Notes: generated from the letters alone by a model not told the origin. Numbered from the stretch's first letter, positions 1 through 5,618 are shown. The stretch is DNA of 5,618 bases from Candidatus Hydrogenedentota bacterium (GCA_903922535.1 CAIXUF010000280.1:1-5618), one strand, 5' to 3'. A program made the numbers and translations.

Positions 1-17
1 CCCTTTTTCAGCCCCAT
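1..17 (-). CDS. IS3-type transposase OrfB, 5' end only (partial)
   Basis: An ATG at 17-15 on the minus strand begins two bases after the orfA stop (TGA at 22-20) and reads M-G-L-K-K before the window ends. It lies in the -1 frame relative to orfA, and that frame is open from the A9 tract of orfA through this ATG to the edge. In IS3-family elements the downstream frame encodes the DDE integrase domain and is usually expressed as a frameshifted OrfAB fusion. Only five codons are visible, so the call rests on position and frame and not on protein similarity. Confidence 0.5.
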
Positions 18-19
18 GC

Positions 20-391
20 TCACTGCTTCCGGTCGAGTTTTTTTTTGAACGCGTCCAAATCCTTGACGCCGAACTCCCGGCAAGCGATCTCAAGCCAGGA
101 TTCGTACAGCACCGCCTTCATGTGCGCGTCGGCCAAGGCTTTCTTGAGGCGCTCATTCTCTTTCTGAAGCTCTTTCACACGGTCCCGCTCGTCTGGCGTT
201 TCCACGCGCACCACCCTTGGCAGATGCTGGGTCCTGCCATATTTCTCCAGCCACGAGCGCACCGTGGTGGACCCCGTTATCCCGTAACGGCGGTTCGCCT
301 CCCCGATGCTCGATAGCTGGCCAGACTCAATTTCCGAAACTACCTGAAGCTTGAACGCCTCACTGTACAACAAGATACTTCGCCCGTCCAT
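20..391 (-). CDS. IS3-family transposase OrfA (helix-turn-helix subunit)
   Basis: This 123-residue protein resembles IS3/IS911-type OrfA, the DNA-binding subunit that recognises the element's ends. The N-terminal part (about residues 8-52) reads as a helix-turn-helix, with YSEAFKLQVV followed by EANRRYGITG and the recognition-helix-like stretch TVRSWLEKYG. Residues about 66-92 are rich in Lys, Glu and Leu with heptad spacing (ELQKENERLKKAL), fitting the leucine-zipper oligomerisation segment of this family. The length is normal for OrfA. The ATG at 391 has a good Shine-Dalgarno (GGAAAG, 406-401) nine bases upstream. The last codons include three Lys AAA codons forming a run of nine A, followed by Leu-Asp-Arg-Lys-Gln and TGA. 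The gene is intact; whether the element is active depends on orfB outside the window. Confidence 0.85.
   Translation of the reverse strand: MDGRSILLYSEAFKLQVVSEIESGQLSSIGEANRRYGITGSTTVRSWLEKYGRTQHLPRVVRVETPDERDRVKELQKENERLKKALADAHMKAVLYESWLEIACREFGVKDLDAFKKKLDRKQ
38..46 (-). promoter_or_regulatory. A9 tract, candidate programmed -1 frameshift site
   Basis: Nine consecutive A on the minus strand are read by orfA as three AAA codons (residues 116-118). Slippage of tandem lysyl-tRNAs on A_AAA_AAA is a well-known way for IS3-family elements to fuse OrfA to OrfB. A -1 shift here bypasses the orfA stop and continues T-R-P-E-A-V-S-M-G-L-K-K in the orfB frame with no stop before the window ends. The frame relation is seen directly; use of the site in vivo is inferred. 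Any stimulatory downstream structure would lie mostly outside the window. Confidence 0.55.
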
Positions 392-442
392 AAGCTTGTC
401 CTTTCCCGGCTGGGTGTAAACCTATATCAGGACGGGACATTC

Positions 443-470
443 CCTTCACCCTTTAAACTTCACCCTTCCC
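443..470. repeat. Degenerate heptamer repeat tract (4 units)
   Basis: Four adjacent seven-base units read CCTTCAC, CCTTTAA, ACTTCAC and CCTTCCC on the plus strand. They share the consensus CCTTYAN with the second tract at 730-764. The 12-mer CTTCACCCTTTA occurs in both tracts (444-455 and 731-742). This resembles the short tandemly repeated heptamers known from cyanobacterial and some other bacterial intergenic regions. The tract lies between the proposed IS tip and the tRNA promoter. Confidence 0.6.
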
Positions 471-476
471 GGGGGC

Positions 477-506
477 TTGACATATCCCCGGCTTATCGCC
501 TAGAAT
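477..506 (+). promoter_or_regulatory. Sigma-70-type promoter of the tRNA-Cys gene
   Basis: A perfect -35 box TTGACA (477-482) is followed by an 18-base spacer and a -10 box TAGAAT (501-506; five of six match TATAAT). Transcription would begin around 512-514, about six bases before the mature tRNA 5' end, giving the short leader usual for tRNA genes. This is the best promoter in the window. Confidence 0.8.
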
Positions 507-518
507 TCCAATTACGGC

Positions 519-593
519 GGCGGCATAGCCAAGTGGTAAGGCAGAGGCCTGCAAAGCCTTTATACCCCGGTTCAAATCCGGGTGCCGCCTCCA
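519..593 (+). tRNA. tRNA-Cys (anticodon GCA)
   Basis: A full cloverleaf can be drawn. The acceptor stem GGCGGCA (519-525) pairs with TGCCGCC (583-589). The D stem GCC (528-530) pairs with GGC (540-542), with GG in the D loop. The anticodon stem GAGGC (544-548) pairs with GCCTT (556-560) with one G-T wobble, around the loop CTGCAAA. The anticodon GCA is at 551-553. The T stem CCCGG (566-570) pairs with CCGGG (578-582) around TTCAAAT. The discriminator base is T590, the U73 typical of bacterial tRNA-Cys, and CCA (591-593) is encoded. It reads UGC/UGU codons. A pyrimidine-rich stretch follows (TCTCTTTCTCCCTCTTT) without a clear hairpin. Confidence 0.97.
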
Positions 594-729
594 TCTCTTT
601 CTCCCTCTTTCCCCACCCACGCGTTCCGTACGCTCTTGACCTGGCCCCCCGCCTCCTTCCCCGTTGCGCGACTGGTGGAACTGGCGGGCAGAACAAACGT
701 AGAATCCCAGTGCTGTTGCATATGTTTTG

Positions 730-764
730 TCTTCACCCTTTAGCCTTCAACCTTCAACCTTCAG
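730..764. repeat. Heptamer repeat tract (5 units) before the DUF4184-like gene
   Basis: Five contiguous seven-base units read TCTTCAC, CCTTTAG, CCTTCAA, CCTTCAA and CCTTCAG. The consensus CCTTCAA and the shared 12-mer CTTCACCCTTTA link it to the tract at 443-470. It ends six bases before the ATG at 771, so it would be transcribed into the leader of that gene. The final unit and the next bases form AGGA (763-766), the only Shine-Dalgarno-like string there. The units are too short and lack spacers, so this is not a CRISPR array. Confidence 0.75.
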
Positions 765-770
765 GACGCC

Positions 771-1415
771 ATGCCTTTCGCCTTTCCATCGCATCAGGGA
801 CTGATTGCGCCTATCTGGCGGCGCTGGCCGGACGCGTTCGATGTTCCGGCGCTCTGCGTGGGCGCCGCCATGCCGGACGTCGTGGATGGGTTCGCGGCCA
901 TTGGGCACGGGCATTTCGGGCAGGGCATTGGGCATTCCCTCGTGGGACTGGTGTTTTTTGGCATTCCGGCGGGATTGGCACTGTGGTTCCTCCTGCATGC
1001 GGCAGCGCACTGCCTGGGTTTCCTTTCTGCTTCCGGCTTCTGGGCGAGGGTCTGGAACAGGGGACTGGCGGCCTTTCACAAAGGGATCAGACCGTCCGCC
1101 TTTCCCCGTGGATGGCGGTTCATCCTGTGGAGCCTGGGCGTTGGCGGGTTCTCGCACCTGTGCTTCGACCTTATCTCCCATGGCGGGTTCCCCTGGCTGA
1201 TGCCCTGGGTCCCGAAACTCAGCATCTTCCCGAAATGGTGGTACACCGCCTGGACGCACATTGCGCTTCCCGGCTACAAAGACTCCTACGTCATTGGTCC
1301 CCATTTCGTGGTCTGGATCTCTCTGTCGTTCCTGGGCATCTACATGCTCCTTCGCCCGGCGTTCAGGCCGGTTGTGGAAGACGGGACGAAAGAAGAGCAA
1401 ACGGAATCGCGGTAA
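771..1415 (+). CDS. DUF4184-like integral membrane protein
   Basis: This 214-residue protein matches the pattern of DUF4184 proteins, membrane proteins of unknown function with conserved His and Asp residues. The start MPFAFPSHQG fits the family's typical MPFT-SH opening. It is followed by GAAMPD (31-36), GHSLVG (54-59) and GGFSHLCFDLISHGG (125-139). The spaced His/Asp motifs resemble those of the YdjM/LexA-regulated membrane hydrolase group, so metal binding is plausible but unproven. Hydrophobic segments are visible at about 57-78, 117-133 and 178-195, and the C-terminal tail is charged. The ATG at 771 was chosen because the conserved N-terminus begins exactly there; the Shine-Dalgarno (AGGA, 763-766) is weak and close. 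The gene stands alone, convergent with the GH116-type gene, and a heptamer repeat tract forms its immediate leader. Family call is fairly confident; no function is assigned. Confidence 0.75.
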   Translation: MPFAFPSHQGLIAPIWRRWPDAFDVPALCVGAAMPDVVDGFAAIGHGHFGQGIGHSLVGLVFFGIPAGLALWFLLHAAAHCLGFLSASGFWARVWNRGLAAFHKGIRPSAFPRGWRFILWSLGVGGFSHLCFDLISHGGFPWLMPWVPKLSIFPKWWYTAWTHIALPGYKDSYVIGPHFVVWISLSFLGIYMLLRPAFRPVVEDGTKEEQTESR

Positions 1416-1464
1416 CGCCCGCGAAACCCATGACCGACGCGGCCGACGTCTTGCGCGTGGTGTC

Positions 1465-1496
1465 TGTCCCCGGCGGCGCATGTCCCCGGCGGCGCA
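1465..1496. repeat. Perfect 16-bp tandem duplication
   Basis: TGTCCCCGGCGGCGCA occurs twice back to back (1465-1480 and 1481-1496) in the convergent intergenic region between the DUF4184-like gene and the GH116-type gene. The copies are identical, which suggests a recent slippage event. No gene covers the site and no function is evident. Confidence 0.85.
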
Positions 1497-1500
1497 TCCG

Positions 1501-1577
1501 GCCGCCCCATGGCATTTGTCCCATGCTGACCTTGGGTTTGCACGCGCGGCCCCCCGGAAAGCACCTCCATGGGCGGC
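1501..1577. repeat. Distant imperfect inverted repeat in the convergent intergenic region
   Basis: GCCGCCCCATGG (1501-1512) is the inverse of CCATGGGCGGC (1567-1577) except for one extra C, with a 54-base interval. It lies downstream of both convergent genes. The long loop and absence of an adjacent T run make it a poor intrinsic terminator, and it may be coincidental in GC-rich DNA. Confidence 0.3.
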
Positions 1578-1605
1578 AAGTACGATTCGCAGCCTCTTCC
1601 CTTTA

Positions 1606-4029
1606 CTACTTCTTTCCTATCCGGATTTCCACAGGCATCTTGTCCAGCACCAGCGGCGGCGTGAATTTAACTTCGTATTCGCTGGCATCCACGGTCTGGA
1701 TCGAGCACGGCACCGTTTCGCCGCCTTGGGTGGAAGAAACCGCAGGGTTGCCGGAGTTGTGGACGCCCAAGAATTCCAATGTGAACGGTCGTTCGAAGTT
1801 CAGAATGAACTTCTGGTCACAGTCCGGTTCGACACAGGAATAGTCCAGACGGCCCCAGGTGACGGCGCCCGGAAGAAACGCGCGCAGTCTCCCTTGGAAC
1901 GATTCCGGCAGATTGGGCCGGATACGCAAGGTCTTGTTGGGCACGTCCCAACTCAATCCCTCAAGCCCCAACAGCAGATGCCAGGCGGCGGGGACACTCT
2001 GGTAGTGATTTCCGAAGACGGGATTGCGGTCGGTGGTGATCAGCATTGGCTGGTTCCACTCCCGCTTCAGGTGCCCATAAACAACGTCGTGGAAGCACTT
2101 GGCCACCATCATTCCTTCCCGGGTGCAGCCGCGCCACAGGGCAAGCGAGCAGTAATCCCGCAATCCTTCCGAATTGGACATAATCGTTGCCGTAACCGCA
2201 CCGGCGGGCACCGTTTCGTGTTCCATGACCTGGAATGTTTGGCCGGTGAAGTTGTGTCCGGAGGTGCCCAGGTACTGCAGGTGCCGCCTTACGCGTTCAG
2301 GGTCAAGCTGCCGGGGCAGATTCAGCAAATCGTCGCTGTGTTCGCCGAGCAGGGCGGTGGACATGGGGTTGTCCGGCTGCGAGGGCGCGGCGCCATAGAA
2401 CCCCTTCGGGTTCCACCGTTCCTCCAGTTTTCCTGCCATGAGCACGGAACGCGCCGCATAGGCGTCGCGTGCCTGCGCATCTCCCATGAGGTCCGCCATT
2501 TTCGACGCGGCCTGAAACGCCGCCCGCTGGAGGTCGTTGACATACATGTTTTCCGGCATGCTTATGAAACAGTCGTAGGTCTTGCCATCGTCGTAGAGCC
2601 CGTTGTTGTCGGCGTCGCCCGCCAGCATGTAGGCGCAACCCTTCTCAACGGTCGGCCAAAGGGCCTTCATGCGCGCGATTTCGCCGGTCCACAGATAATC
2701 GCGGTACAGATCGAGCATCCATTCGGGCGTGTTGTCACCGGCATTCCAGAAGCCGCTGCGCCCGCCCGGATAGGCGGCGGCGTGGTCGGGCGAGGTACCC
2801 GTCGCGGTCACACACATGTCGCCCAGATCGTGGCGAATGGCCCCTTCGGGCGTGGTGGCTTCGGCGAAGATCTGCAAATTGCCCCACTCGGCCTCGGGCA
2901 GGAACATCAGTTCGGGCAGGGAGGAGAAGAACTGTTCGTCATAGGTGGCCACCAGTTGAAAATCGTCGCCCTCCTTCATCGCGGCGTGTCCGTTCTTGAA
3001 GAAGACCCCGTTGTAGGCCATGTGTGATGTGTTGATAAGGATCTGCTGCCGCATCCACTGCGGCAGGCTGCTGTCCTCCCACATGGAACGGAACCAGGCG
3101 TCAACGCCGGCATGAATCGAGGGATAGTTGTCACAGCAATCCCGCGCGATCGCATCGGCCCCCTGATAGAAGTTGTTGTGATAGTGGCCGAGTTCTTTCC
3201 GCGGCCATTGCTGGCCGTCGCCGGAGACATAGACCGGGAAATCCCAGGCGAGGACGAACACGATGTGCCGTGTCGCATTTGCGGGCACGGTGATGGATGA
3301 CGCCAGCAGGTTCTCCACGGTGCCGCTGAGGGTTCCCTTGTCGAAAGCGCCGCCGCAAGTGTTCCGGGCGTCACCGTCGTTGCGGACCATCCCGCACAGT
3401 GTGCCGCCGCCGGCCCGCTCCGACTGGAGCAGCACGCCGGAGAGCCGGCCTTCATTGTCCATGATGGGGGTCCCGGCCCCGCAGTCGGGATTGGGGATCA
3501 TGAAGGTCAGGGCGGCTGTCTTCTCCACCGGGTCGGTATTGGTGAGTTGGAAATCAAAGAACAGCACCGGAAGGCTGGTCATCCTGCTGTCACCGGGAAT
3601 CCAGGGCGCAAAGGCCTCCATTTTCACGTCCAGCGGCAGCGCGTCATACTGGAACCTGTACTGGCATTTGGGGAACAGCGGCAGATACTCCACGCGCAGG
3701 CCCGGGGTTTTGCCGACCACCAGGTCACCCGTCCACTCCTGCGCGCCCTGACGTGTGTACATCTTGAAGTTGTAGGGACCGCCAAAGGTTGGCCCGTAGA
3801 ACTTCAGGCCCAAATCGCCGGAGCGAATCTCGCCCTTGCCATATGTCCCGTCCGCGTTGATATGGAGAAAGCCCGCGCCAAAGCCGCCATAGTAAGGTGT
3901 GTCATCGGCCAGGACGGGACGGCCCAGCAACACCAGCAACAATGCCAGCAGCCCACAGGCTGACCTCAGGGGGATTCTCAAGGAATACGACACCGTGAAG
4001 AATCGCTCTTGTTTCTTTGAGTGCCGCAT
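1606..4029 (-). CDS. Secreted GH116-type glycoside hydrolase (beta-glucosidase/GBA2-like)
   Basis: This 807-residue protein resembles GH116, whose members remove beta-linked glucose or xylose from glycosides. The start is the ATG at 4029, which has GGAGG eight bases upstream; an in-frame GTG at 4089 has none. A signal peptide (hydrophobic core about 26-36, cut likely after VLA at 41) implies export. The N-terminal beta-domain shows GGFGAG (48-53) and LPVLFFDFQLTNTD (153-166). The (alpha/alpha)6 barrel follows: EGDD from Glu353, the likely nucleophile by alignment from memory to GBA2/TxGH116; HDLG (400-403); DADNNGL (472-478); and TYD (484-486), with Asp486 the likely acid/base. Family members usually have Trp two residues after TYD; here it is Cys-Phe. 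The mature part has 15 Cys, suggesting disulfides or an unusual fold surface. It ends in TAG followed directly by TAA, and lies downstream of the GH42-like gene. The substrate cannot be read from sequence. Confidence 0.8.
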   Translation of the reverse strand: MRHSKKQERFFTVSYSLRIPLRSACGLLALLLVLLGRPVLADDTPYYGGFGAGFLHINADGTYGKGEIRSGDLGLKFYGPTFGGPYNFKMYTRQGAQEWTGDLVVGKTPGLRVEYLPLFPKCQYRFQYDALPLDVKMEAFAPWIPGDSRMTSLPVLFFDFQLTNTDPVEKTAALTFMIPNPDCGAGTPIMDNEGRLSGVLLQSERAGGGTLCGMVRNDGDARNTCGGAFDKGTLSGTVENLLASSITVPANATRHIVFVLAWDFPVYVSGDGQQWPRKELGHYHNNFYQGADAIARDCCDNYPSIHAGVDAWFRSMWEDSSLPQWMRQQILINTSHMAYNGVFFKNGHAAMKEGDDFQLVATYDEQFFSSLPELMFLPEAEWGNLQIFAEATTPEGAIRHDLGDMCVTATGTSPDHAAAYPGGRSGFWNAGDNTPEWMLDLYRDYLWTGEIARMKALWPTVEKGCAYMLAGDADNNGLYDDGKTYDCFISMPENMYVNDLQRAAFQAASKMADLMGDAQARDAYAARSVLMAGKLEERWNPKGFYGAAPSQPDNPMSTALLGEHSDDLLNLPRQLDPERVRRHLQYLGTSGHNFTGQTFQVMEHETVPAGAVTATIMSNSEGLRDYCSLALWRGCTREGMMVAKCFHDVVYGHLKREWNQPMLITTDRNPVFGNHYQSVPAAWHLLLGLEGLSWDVPNKTLRIRPNLPESFQGRLRAFLPGAVTWGRLDYSCVEPDCDQKFILNFERPFTLEFLGVHNSGNPAVSSTQGGETVPCSIQTVDASEYEVKFTPPLVLDKMPVEIRIGKK

Positions 4030-4037
4030 AAGGTTGA

Positions 4038-4042
4038 CCTCC
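4038..4042 (-). promoter_or_regulatory. Shine-Dalgarno that fixes the GH116-type start
   Basis: On the minus strand GGAGG stands eight bases before the ATG at 4029-4027. It decides between this ATG and the longer in-frame GTG at 4089, which would put 20 extra polar residues before the signal peptide. Confidence 0.85.
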
Positions 4043-4048
4043 GTTGGG

Positions 4049-4071
4049 TCCCGTGAGTGTACCACACGGGA
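4049..4071 (-). promoter_or_regulatory. Operator-like palindrome overlapping a possible extended -10
   Basis: TCCCGTG (4049-4055) and CACGGGA (4065-4071) form a perfect 7-bp inverted repeat with a 9-base centre, ending 19 bases upstream of the GH116-type ATG. On the minus strand the centre contains TGG-TACACT (4064-4056), which resembles an extended -10 element; no good -35 is seen. A repressor dimer bound here would cover the promoter. The palindrome is seen directly; promoter and operator roles are inference, and the gene could also be transcribed from upstream. Confidence 0.4.
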
Positions 4072-4200
4072 AAAGTCCGCACGGCTCACGATGCATTCCG
4101 CCGGTCATTCGGTCGGATGGCTTCGGCGGGTATTCCTTCAATGGACCCTGTCACAAAAGGCAGCAGACGTGGCGGAAACGCCGCAGGCATCGCACCGTTG

Positions 4201-5618
4201 TCATGGCGCGAACCGCAGATACTTTTCCGCGTCACCGGTAAAGAACAGGCGTGTGGCGTTTTCGGGCATCGAGATTGTGACGCTTCCATCCCGGCTGACG
4301 GACGTCTTTCCCGTGAACGGGTCCACGAATTCCTTGGGTTGTCCGAGTGTCAATGTCTTGTCACCGGCGTGCGTGGCGTGGATCATCACGAAGCCGTCAT
4401 TCGCCTCAAACGGATCCAGCGAATTGGTGTAGAGATGGACGCCGGACGTCTCCGCCATCTTGCGGAACAGGCCCGCATTGATCTTGTTCGACCCGCAGAA
4501 AAGGACCTGAGCGTGGTCAACCTGTTTTGAGGCCAGCGAAACGAGCCCGTTTGCCCGATAAAGACCAATGGTCTTCGCGTCACCGTCCACGACGTGGAAC
4601 AAAGGCGCCATCGCGTAATCGACGCCGAAAGAGGACCCCGCCCCGGAACCGTCGGAGAAAGGCGTCGTAAAATCAACGAGGTTTGTGCGCGGCGGCGCGG
4701 GGCCGTCAACCATTTGCAGCGCGATCCCGGTGAGCGCTTCCATGTGCCTCACATCGGCCGTGCCATCATGAATAAAGCCCGGAGCATAACACCAGAGCAC
4801 CGTTGCGGAACTTGCATAGAGCTTGTCGCGGACGGCCTGCAACTCCTCGTCGCCGTACTGGAAGCAATCCAGCATGATGTAGAGCTTGTAGTTCATTTCA
4901 CGCTTGGGAAGATCGCTGAACAGAATCCAGTCCGCGGGCGCGCCGATGCGCCCGATGCGATCCCGCTGGCAACTGACCAGGTCTCCCATGACCGTGTTGA
5001 CTTTGCGTGGGCTGAGCGTAACGTCGCCGTTCCACGCGATGTTGCGATCAACCTCGCCGGAGGGCAGGTTCTCGCCGTCGAACGCGAGGTACTTCATGCT
5101 GTCCGCGTCGACCACGACGGCGATTTCGGCCCTGCGCCCGACGTTGTTCGCCAGGGCGTATTCTCCGCAACGCCGGAGAACCTTCATGTCCTCCGCAATG
5201 GCAGGGTCATCCAATTCGTGTCCCGAATTGATCTGAAGAAACCCCTCCGGACAAAGGCGGCACAGGGCCGTGCCGAAGTTGCGGCGCAGCATGGATTGCG
5301 TTTGCTCAAGGTTGACGGCGGGTGTGTAGTCGCACTCGCCCGACAAGAACGTCCGGGTGTCGTCGTCAACCCAGACGAGCTTGCCGGCCGTCTGAATCGA
5401 GCGGAACGGCCACATCCAGCCGATGGGCATTCCCAGGCGTCGAATGCCGTAGCTGGGAGGCGCGGAGAGAAAGTCGATATCGGGCGAATCGAGCACTTTG
5501 CGCAGGGCGTTGTGCCCGCCCATTTGCATGCACCAACCCATGTTTGCGTACTCCAGCAGATAGCCGAAGTAGGCGCCGACAATCTTCTTTCGTCCCGCCG
5601 CATCCTTGGCGGCCTTGA
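4201..5618 (-). CDS. GH42-like (clan GH-A) glycoside hydrolase, C-terminal part (partial)
   Basis: The frame is open from the right edge to TGA at 4203-4201, so at least 471 residues are present and the start lies outside. The ATG at 5541 is internal, because the 25 codons before it (including K-I-V-G-A-Y-F-G-Y) fit the family. The first part looks like the end of a TIM barrel: GGHNALRKVLDSPDIDFLSA, then GKLVWVDDDTRT. The middle resembles the Rossmann-like trimerisation domain of GH42 beta-galactosidases: AEIAVVVDADS, then YKLYIMLDCFQYGDEEL and TVLWCYAPGFIHDG. The end has SGVHLYTNSLDPF and FVMIHATHAGDKTLTLG, typical of the C-terminal segment in these proteins. The acid/base and probably most of the catalytic face are beyond the window, so activity and signal peptide cannot be judged. 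It precedes the GH116-type gene by 171 bases on the same strand, suggesting a shared carbohydrate-degradation role. Confidence 0.7.
   Translation of the reverse strand, partial: KAAKDAAGRKKIVGAYFGYLLEYANMGWCMQMGGHNALRKVLDSPDIDFLSAPPSYGIRRLGMPIGWMWPFRSIQTAGKLVWVDDDTRTFLSGECDYTPAVNLEQTQSMLRRNFGTALCRLCPEGFLQINSGHELDDPAIAEDMKVLRRCGEYALANNVGRRAEIAVVVDADSMKYLAFDGENLPSGEVDRNIAWNGDVTLSPRKVNTVMGDLVSCQRDRIGRIGAPADWILFSDLPKREMNYKLYIMLDCFQYGDEELQAVRDKLYASSATVLWCYAPGFIHDGTADVRHMEALTGIALQMVDGPAPPRTNLVDFTTPFSDGSGAGSSFGVDYAMAPLFHVVDGDAKTIGLYRANGLVSLASKQVDHAQVLFCGSNKINAGLFRKMAETSGVHLYTNSLDPFEANDGFVMIHATHAGDKTLTLGQPKEFVDPFTGKTSVSRDGSVTISMPENATRLFFTGDAEKYLRFAP

Larger units (their letters stand above)
1..439 (-). 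mobile_element. IS3-family insertion sequence, partial (upstream end only)
   Basis: The element is read leftward and runs off the left edge of the window. It is supported by an OrfA-type helix-turn-helix transposase subunit, an A9 slippage tract, and an orfB reading frame in the -1 register, which is the standard IS3-family plan. The boundary at 439 is inferred: on the minus strand the sequence there begins TGTCCCGTCCTGATATAGG, and IS3-family ends normally begin with TG. The other end is outside the window, so the terminal inverted repeat and target duplication cannot be checked. The family call is fairly safe; the exact boundary is tentative. Confidence 0.6.

Noticed and set aside
676..705. 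TGGAAC-N18-TAGAAT as a promoter for the DUF4184-like gene
   Set aside because: The -10-like box is good, but the -35 matches only three of six bases; too weak to annotate without a mapped transcript.
443..764. Heptamer tracts as a CRISPR array
   Set aside because: Units are seven bases with no spacers, far shorter than CRISPR repeats, and no cas genes are present.
747..1481. Minus-strand frame of 244 codons
   Set aside because: It is antisense to the DUF4184-like gene, very rich in Arg, Pro and Gly, and has no ribosome-binding site I can support.
533..1843. Plus-strand frame of 436 codons
   Set aside because: It starts inside the tRNA-Cys gene and crosses the DUF4184-like gene in another frame; its product has no recognisable family features.
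1261..3027. Long open frame of 588 codons on the plus strand
   Set aside because: It runs antisense through the GH116-type gene and through the end of the DUF4184-like gene, has an Arg/Gly-rich low-information composition and no domain pattern. Long antisense frames are expected in GC-rich coding DNA.
4030..4089. Upstream in-frame GTG start for the GH116-type gene
   Set aside because: No Shine-Dalgarno precedes it, and it would place a polar extension before the signal peptide, while the ATG at 4029 has GGAGG at ideal spacing.
4169..4184. GGCG-GAAA-CGCC hairpin after the GH42-like gene as a terminator
   Set aside because: The stem is only four strong pairs plus weak extension, and on the minus strand the nearest T run (TTTT) is about 12 bases away, so it is not a convincing intrinsic terminator.
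4057..4530. Plus-strand frame of 157 codons over the hydrolase junction
   Set aside because: Mostly antisense to the GH42-like gene, whose protein features are clear; no supporting start signal or domain.
5539..5541. ATG as the start of the GH42-like gene
   Set aside because: The frame continues upstream to the window edge without a stop, and the extra residues fit the family, so this Met is internal.

Overview
This is a GC-rich bacterial window with five protein-coding regions and one tRNA. The two at the window edges are cut off. The secreted GH116-type and GH42-like glycoside hydrolases, the IS3-type element, the DUF4184 membrane protein and the Shine-Dalgarno use would suit a polysaccharide-degrading member of the Planctomycetota/Verrucomicrobiota/Hydrogenedentota-type lineages. 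That placement is inference from gene content; there is no phylogenetic marker that fixes it.

Layout. Bases 1-439 hold the upstream end of an IS3-family insertion sequence read leftward: a complete orfA (20-391), a nine-A slippage tract near its 3' end, and the first codons of orfB in the -1 frame. The likely IS tip (5'-TGTCCCGTCC on the minus strand) lies at about 439. Next comes a degenerate heptamer repeat tract (443-470), a strong sigma-70-like promoter (477-506) and a tRNA-Cys(GCA) with encoded CCA (519-593). The 177-base gap after the tRNA ends in a second heptamer tract (730-764), which abuts the start of a DUF4184-like membrane protein gene (771-1415, plus strand).

A 190-base convergent intergenic region (1416-1605) carries a perfect 16-bp tandem duplication and a distant imperfect inverted repeat. 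I see no convincing terminator in it. The rest of the window is minus strand. A partial GH42-like (clan GH-A) glycoside hydrolase enters from the right edge and ends at 4201. After 171 bases it is followed by a complete secreted GH116-type glycosidase (4029 down to 1606) with a strong Shine-Dalgarno and an operator-like palindrome just upstream.

Working together: the two hydrolase genes are co-directional and probably belong to a carbohydrate-degradation locus extending beyond the right edge. The IS, tRNA and DUF4184 gene look like unrelated neighbours. I did not find a clear new biological system. The best second-look items are the heptamer repeats either side of the tRNA gene, the palindrome in front of the GH116-type gene, and the divergent active-site surroundings of that enzyme.
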